DNA of 45,739 nucleotides from a virus. Shown here one piece after another: positions 40,356 through 45,739 of this stretch. The notes beneath the pieces are model-generated. The model worked only from the letters and a program-made list of their open reading frames with translations, was not told where the DNA came from and ran no database searches. The position numbers and the translations under genes were made by a program. Numbering within the stretch: position 1 is the stretch's first letter; each line of letters starts with the position of its first letter. The stretch is taken from positions 1-45,739 of the IMG/VR virus record IMGVR_UViG_3300021389_000042. One strand, 5' to 3'.

Positions 40356-43300
40356 TTGGCTCAACTAATACCACCTATTTTAGCAAGTGCATTCGAAAGA
40401 ATGGGATCTGGTAATAAAGCACTGGAACAAATCGCAATAAACACTGGCCAAACTGCAGCTTCGGTCTCAATGGGTGGTGATTTATATGAAAAAATGGATG
40501 AGCTTGTCAAGGCTCTTAAATCAGGTGGAAAAGGCAAAGGTAGTGTTTCTGCTAAAGAGGCTCTAGTCCTTAGAATTACTGCGGGAGCATTAAAACCCAT
40601 TGGACTTGGTTTAGGTGTCATTATCGATGCTTTAGATAGAGCACCGGACGGCAAAGAACTTAAATTAAAGATGGAAGCATTGACAAATGGTCTTTTATCT
40701 TTAGCCGATATAGGATATTCAATCCTTAAATTTGCAGCCACTATGATATTGGCTACTCCATTATTACTATTAGCTGGTATTGGGGCCATTATTTGGGTTC
40801 CATTATTAAAACTTATGATTCAGGGTCTATTGTGGGCCACTGAGAAATTAGATAAAAAGGCACTTAAGAAGATTCTTGTACTCGGAGACGTGGGCACGGC
40901 ATTATTAATAATGTCAGGTAGTTTAGTCTTAATGTCACTTCTAGCACCATATATCCTAAAGGGTCTATTGGTAGCCGGAGCTATTTTATTAAGTTTTGGT
41001 CTATTAGGTATGCTCTTAGATAAAATGAAAGTAGGTAAGAGTTTAAATAAAATGGCCAAAACTCTAAAAACCTTGTCATTGGCATTATTAGGGCTTTCAG
41101 TCGGTTTGATATTAATTGGACTTTTAACACAACCTATTCTATATGGTTTAGCCACAGCTTCATTGATAATTCTTACATTAGCTGGAGTATTCTGGTTAAT
41201 AGATAAGATGCAAGTCGATAAAGCAATGAGAAAGACTAGTAGGGCACTTATAACTGCTGCCATGGCTATTTTATCAGTATCTGTTTCATTAGTGTTATCT
41301 TCTCTTATTATTTCTACATTAGGATGGGATGAAGTAGGTAAAGTATTACTATTAGTTGGTACTGTTGCCCTCGCATTCTATGTAATTGATAAAGTATTAG
41401 GTAAGAGTACTACAAAGGGTGCAACTATATTAATGTATGCTGCGGGAGCAATTTTAGCAGTTGCAGTAGCAATTTTCTTAGCTAAATTATTGATTGGCCC
41501 GGTTGATGCAGAGAATGCTCTTCAAACCTTTGGTGTTTTAGTTGTATTAGGCGCAGTTGCTGCAGTTTTTGCACTTGCCGGTGTTGGCGAAAAGTTTATT
41601 AAGAAGGGCTCAATAGCGATGATGTTTGCGGGTGGCGCAATGATAGTAATAGCGATAGGTGTCTATGCAATGAAAAAAGCAATAGACGGTATTTCTTGGG
41701 GTAATTTAGGCATGATGGCAGCAGTGATCGTTGGATTAGCTGTAGCGATGGGAGTTGCTGGTATTGGACCAGTTCCATTGTCTATAGCATTAGGTTCGGC
41801 AGCTATGGCACTAGCAGGTTTAGCTTTATTACCTATTGCACTTGGAGTTGCTGCACTTGCAAAAGCAACTGAAAACCTAACAACAGAGAAAGTACTTGTA
41901 ATGGGTGGAGTTATTGCAGGGCTTGCAATAGCAATGGCCGCAGCAGGTTTAGCAGCACCATTTATATTAATAGGTTCAGCTGCGATGTTAGTAGCAGGTG
42001 TCGCGACATTGGGCATAAGTTTAGGTCTATTAGCAATTAGTAAATTAGACTTTAAAGCTTTAGGTAGTATTGATAAAAAAGGTAATAAACCATTTAACTG
42101 GTCTGGAGAAAAAGGCTTCTTTGGTGGTAAGAAAACTAACTTTGAGGTTGCAATGGACGCAATTGCAGATGGTATATCATTAGGTCCTCTTTCTGTCGCA
42201 GGTATTGCAATGGGAGCACCTATGTTGATATTAGCTGGAGCTGCATTAGTTGGTATAGTCGCGGGTATTAGAGCATTTTCCAGTATAGCTGAAGATGCTG
42301 ATCTACCTAAATTAAAGCAAAATGTTAGTTTTATAGTAAGCGGTTTAGCCGATACTTTTGCAGAAGTTGGAAAAAAATATCCAGGTGGAGGTTCTTCATT
42401 ATTATCTGCATTAACAGGTAATACTAGTGGACAATCAGTAGTTGCTATGGGTATTTCAGCTGTCGGTGGAATGGGTAAAGCACTCACCGGGATTGCAAAA
42501 GGTGTACAAGCTATGGCTAATCTTAAATTCCCAACAGGATTTGATAAAGATGGCAATCCAACAGGCTACGAAACAATAGATATTGGTACTGTAGTTCCAG
42601 GTTTAATAAAGAATACACAATTATTAGTAGCAGGTTTAAGTTCTGTATTCGCAGAGGTTGGAGCGTCTGAAGCAGCTCAAGGTAGTTCATGGTTTAGTAG
42701 TTCTACATATGAGAAGGGTATTAATGTTGTTAAACAAATGGGTACACCTCTTTATAATTTGGCAAATGGTGTACAAGCTATGGCCAATCTTAAATTCCCA
42801 ACTGGCTATGATAAAGATGGTAACCCAACAGGATTTAAATCAATTGGTAACGTAGGTTCATTAGTTAAAAAACTATCTAAAAACACTAAAGCTCTTATTA
42901 AAGGTTTAGCTGGAGTTTTTGAAGAAGTGGGTAAATCTGGAATTGGCGAAGACGGCGGGTGGTTCTCTTCATCTAGTTTTGAAAAAGGTGTAGAGATAGC
43001 ATTGCAATTAGGAGAACCTTATACAACATTGGCATCGGTAGTTGATAATGTTGTTAAAATTACTTCTAAAATTACCTCAGCTGAGGATGTAAAAGAAAAA
43101 GTAACCGCTATCATATCAACGATCACCGATGCAGGTGGACAAGATGTGGGAATTATTAATGCTAAAAAGAATTTAATAGCAACCATAGGAGGCACATACG
43201 CTAAATTGGCTACTGCAATTCCACAGATCATTACTGCTATTGCAACATTTACAGTAGACAAAGCAAAATCATTTGCATCTATTTTTGGAGGTGAATCTCC

Positions 43301-44087
43301 AGCAGAATTGTTTGAATCTAAAACAAATTTCTTAAAAGGCTTAACAACATCATATATGAGAATGGCAGTGGCCATTCCAATGATCGTAGGATCAATTAAT
43401 ACAGTAAGTGCTGAACAATTAGATGAGTTTACTGCAATATACGGTGGTCAAATGAATGTCGGAACAGAAGTACTGGACAGTAGATCAAACTTATTTTTAG
43501 CAGTAGGAACCGGTTATGAAAAAATGGGCAAGGGCGCTCAAGCTATTTCAGGTGCTATTAACGGAACTAACATAAAAACGTTAGAAGTATTTAAAGGTAT
43601 GTTTGTTGGTAAAGTTAGTATGATAAGACCTGTTGCTGGATATAAAGCTCAAGCTGAATTGTGGAAATCAATAGGTGTTAGTATGAAAACAAGTGGAACT
43701 GTATTCCCTACTATAAGTTCTGCTATTAACTCTATGGATTTAGCTAAATTAACTGAAGCTAGAACAATGTTCGAAGCACTTGCAGTTTTATCAGAAGGAG
43801 GTTCTCCTAGCGATGTCTTAGCTCAAATGGGTGAATCTTTAGAAGATGCGCTTGATAATCTAGCTGAAATGTTAGAGAATTTCAGAAGCACTGTTCAAGA
43901 AGGAAATGAACAAAATACTGGTATTATCGAAAAAGTAGGTAATGCAGTTTCTAATATGTTCGGTAGTAATTCAGGTAGTTCAAGTTCACCTGCACCTAAA
44001 ATCCAATTCCCATCTAAAATGGTTGTAAGTCTAGATCGTAAATCTATTGACGCAATTAAAGAAGATGGACTAGGTGGAGGCCGTTAA
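40356..44087 (+). CDS. tape-measure-like tail protein (1243 aa)
   Basis: This very long protein follows tail tube and chaperone genes, the standard place for a tape measure, which sets tail length and is probably ejected at infection. Residues 1-100 are helical; residues about 110-560 are a long series of hydrophobic helices (for instance AATMILATPLLLLAGIGAII) able to span membranes; residues 640-900 hold two to three 89-residue repeats with GVQAMANLKFPTG...DKDGNPTG; the rest is helical with a Ser-rich end. It is about twice T4 gp29 (590). The start is TTG at 40356, since no in-frame ATG lies upstream, and the leader is A-rich. Predicted role by position and composition. Confidence 0.75.
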   Translation: MAQLIPPILASAFERMGSGNKALEQIAINTGQTAASVSMGGDLYEKMDELVKALKSGGKGKGSVSAKEALVLRITAGALKPIGLGLGVIIDALDRAPDGKELKLKMEALTNGLLSLADIGYSILKFAATMILATPLLLLAGIGAIIWVPLLKLMIQGLLWATEKLDKKALKKILVLGDVGTALLIMSGSLVLMSLLAPYILKGLLVAGAILLSFGLLGMLLDKMKVGKSLNKMAKTLKTLSLALLGLSVGLILIGLLTQPILYGLATASLIILTLAGVFWLIDKMQVDKAMRKTSRALITAAMAILSVSVSLVLSSLIISTLGWDEVGKVLLLVGTVALAFYVIDKVLGKSTTKGATILMYAAGAILAVAVAIFLAKLLIGPVDAENALQTFGVLVVLGAVAAVFALAGVGEKFIKKGSIAMMFAGGAMIVIAIGVYAMKKAIDGISWGNLGMMAAVIVGLAVAMGVAGIGPVPLSIALGSAAMALAGLALLPIALGVAALAKATENLTTEKVLVMGGVIAGLAIAMAAAGLAAPFILIGSAAMLVAGVATLGISLGLLAISKLDFKALGSIDKKGNKPFNWSGEKGFFGGKKTNFEVAMDAIADGISLGPLSVAGIAMGAPMLILAGAALVGIVAGIRAFSSIAEDADLPKLKQNVSFIVSGLADTFAEVGKKYPGGGSSLLSALTGNTSGQSVVAMGISAVGGMGKALTGIAKGVQAMANLKFPTGFDKDGNPTGYETIDIGTVVPGLIKNTQLLVAGLSSVFAEVGASEAAQGSSWFSSSTYEKGINVVKQMGTPLYNLANGVQAMANLKFPTGYDKDGNPTGFKSIGNVGSLVKKLSKNTKALIKGLAGVFEEVGKSGIGEDGGWFSSSSFEKGVEIALQLGEPYTTLASVVDNVVKITSKITSAEDVKEKVTAIISTITDAGGQDVGIINAKKNLIATIGGTYAKLATAIPQIITAIATFTVDKAKSFASIFGGESPAELFESKTNFLKGLTTSYMRMAVAIPMIVGSINTVSAEQLDEFTAIYGGQMNVGTEVLDSRSNLFLAVGTGYEKMGKGAQAISGAINGTNIKTLEVFKGMFVGKVSMIRPVAGYKAQAELWKSIGVSMKTSGTVFPTISSAINSMDLAKLTEARTMFEALAVLSEGGSPSDVLAQMGESLEDALDNLAEMLENFRSTVQEGNEQNTGIIEKVGNAVSNMFGSNSGSSSSPAPKIQFPSKMVVSLDRKSIDAIKEDGLGGGR
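42501..42820 (+). repeat. 89-residue repeats in the tape-measure-like gene
   Basis: GGTGTACAAGCTATGGC at 42501 recurs at 42768, 267 bases later, with nearly identical sequence for about 38 bases, then alignable protein (KFPTGFDKDGNPTGY against KFPTGYDKDGNPTGF). A more diverged third copy follows. It indicates tandem duplication inside the gene. Confidence 0.75.
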
Positions 44088-44090
44088 TTG

Positions 44091-44121
44091 AAACATTATT
44101 TTAGTAGATCATATAATGTTT
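44091..44121 (+). other. inverted repeat after the tape-measure gene
   Basis: AAACATTAT (44091-44099) and ATAATGTTT (44113-44121) are perfect complements around a 13-base loop. It has no T-run, so it is a poor intrinsic terminator; it may mark an mRNA 3' end or a protein-binding site. Confidence 0.4.
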
Positions 44122-44134
44122 AAATACATTTAAT

Positions 44135-44377
44135 ATGATTACATCATCACATTCACATTACAATAGTTCTACACTTAAGTCAGCTGCATATAATTATGAG
44201 CATAAGACTCTATTGGTACATTTTAATCATGGTTCATATCTATACAAAGATGTTGAAGCTGCTGATTGGAATTTATTTAATCTTGCAGAATCTCAAGGTA
44301 AAGCTCTCAATCAATTTATTAAAGGTAAATATGAGTTTGAAAAAATTCATAGCGAAGATACTTCTTTAGTCGAGTAA
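44135..44377 (+). CDS. KTSC-domain protein (80 aa)
   Basis: This small protein fits the KTSC domain, short for its similarity to a lysyl-tRNA synthetase C-terminal part: SSTLKSAAYNYEHKTLLVHF, then GSYLYKDVEAADWNLFNLAE, SQGKALNQFIKGKYEFEKI. The Ser, Tyr, 'F..G..Y.Y..V' and 'IKGKY' pattern is characteristic. Such domains are widespread in phages and may be single-domain virion or RNA-binding proteins; the function is not established. It begins a cluster of small genes downstream of the tail module. Confidence 0.75.
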   Translation: MITSSHSHYNSSTLKSAAYNYEHKTLLVHFNHGSYLYKDVEAADWNLFNLAESQGKALNQFIKGKYEFEKIHSEDTSLVE

Positions 44378-44394
44378 ATAAAAATAAATAAATT

Positions 44395-44826
44395 ATGGAA
44401 CAAACAATTGCATTCGTTTTAGGTGTATTTGCAGTGCTAGCTTTAGCTGGTGTTTTGAATATGTTTAAGACTCGTGTACAGATCAAGGATTTGTATACAG
44501 AAATTGAAGATTTACAAAACGTTATCAATGAATTAGAACGTGACCTTCACAGAGATAACGAAATGTTAGACCGCAGAATCGATCAAGAAATTGATAGGAT
44601 TGACAGTGTTAGTCGCACTTTACATGACTATGCTGATCAACTACATTCAAAACACGAGGATGACTTAAACGAGCTTTATCGTTATATTGATTCCCGTACA
44701 GACAAAATGGCAGATGGTATCTCAAAACATATTGCAGACATTAATACAAAATTTAATGACAATACTGCATTCGTAGATAAACTGTATCATATGATAGAGG
44801 AAAATAAACTAGTAGAAACAAAATAA
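44395..44826 (+). CDS. membrane-anchored coiled-coil protein (143 aa)
   Basis: An N-terminal hydrophobic segment (IAFVLGVFAVLALAGVLNMF, residues 5-24) is followed by a long coiled coil with strong heptad spacing (IEDLQNVINELERDLHRD and onward). The first part looks like a signal anchor with the coiled coil in the cytoplasm. A strong terminator follows. No family is recognised. Similar layouts occur in phage spanins and lysis or superinfection-exclusion proteins, but no cysteine or lipobox supports a spanin, so the role is open. Confidence 0.7.
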   Translation: MEQTIAFVLGVFAVLALAGVLNMFKTRVQIKDLYTEIEDLQNVINELERDLHRDNEMLDRRIDQEIDRIDSVSRTLHDYADQLHSKHEDDLNELYRYIDSRTDKMADGISKHIADINTKFNDNTAFVDKLYHMIEENKLVETK

Positions 44827-44852
44827 ATTAAACTTTCGACTAAAGAATATAA

Positions 44853-44879
44853 AAATGCAACTCCGGTTGCATTTTTTTT
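44853..44879 (+). terminator. intrinsic terminator
   Basis: The stem AAATGCAAC (44853-44861) / GTTGCATTT (44866-44874) with a TCCG loop, then further T residues. Confidence 0.9.
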
Positions 44880-44897
44880 GAAACAAATAAAACGGGT

Positions 44898-44908
44898 CAT
44901 ATATAAAG
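44898..44908 (+). promoter_or_regulatory. late-type motif CATATATAAAG
   Basis: A C-initial variant of the recurring element, 17 bases before the next gene and just past a terminator, so a new transcript is plausible. Confidence 0.45.
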
Positions 44909-44925
44909 TACAAATATACTAAACA

Positions 44926-45282
44926 ATGAAAGATCAAATAGTTGAAAGATTGCTAACAGAGGGTCACATTACCATAAATATGGCAGACTCATTATTAAAC
45001 GATAGGCTTGAGAAAACAAGTACCGTTGCACTTTTAAGAGAGGACGGTATTATTTCAGTTCAAGAAGCTGTTATTTTATTGAAAGATAACCATGAATTGT
45101 ATCAACCTTCATTTCCACCTATGCCGGCAATGCCTCCATTTCCAACTAATCCTTATCAACCACCTTTCACACCCGGAGATGTTCCACCCGGCACACCTTT
45201 TTGGTATACAACTGGAACTACTTATAATAAAACGCCATTTGAATATTCGGATACTAAATGGCCCGGAGATAAAAAAGAATAA
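44926..45282 (+). CDS. hypothetical protein with Pro-rich tail (118 aa)
   Basis: Residues 1-57 are helical (DQIVERLLTEGHITINMADS, then KTSTVALLREDGIISVQEAV), looking like two repeats of a small helix-loop-helix unit with 'LL..G.I' spacing. Residues 58-105 are Pro/Phe/Thr-rich (PPMPAMPPFPTNPYQPPF). The C-terminus is charged. It lies after a late-type motif, so it may be a small virion or assembly protein. No family recognised. Confidence 0.65.
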   Translation: MKDQIVERLLTEGHITINMADSLLNDRLEKTSTVALLREDGIISVQEAVILLKDNHELYQPSFPPMPAMPPFPTNPYQPPFTPGDVPPGTPFWYTTGTTYNKTPFEYSDTKWPGDKKE

Positions 45283-45297
45283 CCAAATTACATTAAA

Positions 45298-45465
45298 ATG
45301 AAGAAGCGCAAATCACCGCGTGGGGAATATAATCCAGAAGATAGAAAACGGAAAATCCATTTCAAAAAAAAGAAACAGAGATTCGAAGAAAACTATTTTA
45401 ATCCTAAAAGAATGGGAAATCTAGAGGATCTAGAGGATCTAGATGATTTAAATGAATTTGATTAA
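45298..45465 (+). CDS. small basic-then-acidic protein (55 aa)
   Basis: This gene starts with ATG at 45298 after ATTAAA. The product MKKRKSPRGEYNPEDRKRKI is very basic, becomes KKKKQRFEENYF, and ends in an acidic GNLEDLEDLDDLNEFD tail coded by a short TAGAGGATC repeat (45421-45445). The sharp charge split suggests a nucleic-acid- or scaffold-binding small protein. No family recognised. Modest confidence because of size, but frame, direction and packing fit. Confidence 0.5.
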   Translation: MKKRKSPRGEYNPEDRKRKIHFKKKKQRFEENYFNPKRMGNLEDLEDLDDLNEFD

Positions 45466-45472
45466 TAATAAT

Positions 45473-45685
45473 ATGACTGAATCTGATTTTATACACAAAT
45501 ACATTGAAAGCATTTTAGACGTACCTGGTGATCTTAGTTCCGGTGTTAATGGTTGTATACCTAAGTCTGTATATAATAGAGTCTGCAGCATCTTAAAATC
45601 AAACGGAGCTAATAAACCACGGATAATTCAAGTAATAGAGGATCCAGAAGTAGAAACAACTTATATAGTAGAAAATGGGAAGTGA
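45473..45685 (+). CDS. hypothetical protein (70 aa)
   Basis: The start at 45473 (MTESDFIHKYIESILDVPGD) is preferred over an ATG at 45452 that would overlap the previous gene. The product has one helix, a Cys-containing loop (GVNGCIPKSVYNRVCSILKS) with two Cys, and a strand-rich end (IIQVIEDPEVETTYIVE). No family recognised. The next gene starts 1 base after its stop. Confidence 0.6.
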   Translation: MTESDFIHKYIESILDVPGDLSSGVNGCIPKSVYNRVCSILKSNGANKPRIIQVIEDPEVETTYIVENGK

Positions 45686-45686
45686 T

Positions 45687-45739
45687 ATGATATTTTGGGA
45701 TGATATGTGGAATAAATCTTCAACAGATCCGGTGACACC
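45687..45739 (+). CDS. 5' end of a gene cut by the window end
   Basis: ATG at 45687 opens MIFWDDMWNKSSTDPVT and stays open to the window end. It follows the previous stop by one base. Too short to identify. Confidence 0.45.
   Translation, partial: MIFWDDMWNKSSTDPVT

Noticed and set aside
41663-42556. A 297-codon open frame on the minus strand inside the tape-measure-like gene
   Set aside because: It is antisense to a strongly coding Ala/Gly/Ile-rich region, which keeps the opposite strand free of stops; its Ala/Pro/Asn-rich product is the mirror of that bias.

Overview
The window is a contiguous piece of a large, AT-rich, T4-like myovirus genome. It carries recognisable counterparts of the T4 core: the gp43 polymerase, gp45/44/62 clamp and loader, gp41 helicase, UvsX, gp46/47, RNase H, gp55 (and probably gp33) for late transcription, and the virion genes 4, 15, 16, 17, 18, 19, 20, 21, 22 and 23. 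Starts are preceded by A-rich leaders with almost no Shine-Dalgarno sequences, and the base composition is very AT-rich. Together with the divergence from coliphage T4, this suggests a Bacteroidota (for example marine flavobacterial) host. That host call is inference; no host marker is present.

Layout. 1-7100: nucleotide metabolism and the replisome core: dUTPase, the N-terminal part of DNA polymerase, class I ribonucleotide reductase (nrdB, nrdA), a hairpin-rich RNA segment ending in a terminator, the sliding clamp, then the C-terminal part of DNA polymerase. 7100-14230: a PMI-type cupin, UvsX, a 2OG-Fe(II) oxygenase, the replicative helicase, a gp33-like protein, and the gp47/gp46 recombination nuclease. 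14260-17470: virion proteins including the gp15 tail terminator. 17550-25880: late sigma gp55, head completion nuclease gp4, a possible DNA-end protector, portal gp20, a core protein, a protease-scaffold fusion (gp21+gp22), major capsid gp23, and a second internal-type protein. 25940-30680: a glycosyltransferase, the only minus-strand gene, clamp loader gp44, RNase H, a probable gp62, and an unknown. 30700-44090: a large virion protein, terminase gp16/gp17, sheath gp18, tube gp19, a small ribbon-helix-helix protein, a tail chaperone pair with a probable +1 frameshift, and a 1243-residue tape-measure-like protein. 44130-45739: small accessory genes, the last cut by the window end.

How it works together. 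Replication and recombination genes tend to follow TATAAT-like -10 elements. Nearly every virion gene or operon is preceded by a recurring GATATATAA(A/T) element that I read as this phage's late promoter, probably used by host RNA polymerase carrying gp55 and gp33 and activated by the gp45 clamp. The strongest unusual points are the polymerase gene split at the fingertip with nrdB-nrdA-45 lodged between its halves; the in-frame joining of prohead protease and scaffold with a well-formed nested start; an RF2-like CTT_TAA_G +1 frameshift site in the tail chaperone gene; and structured RNA segments after nrdA and ahead of the capsid gene. No tRNA, CRISPR array, insertion sequence, integrase or homing endonuclease was seen.
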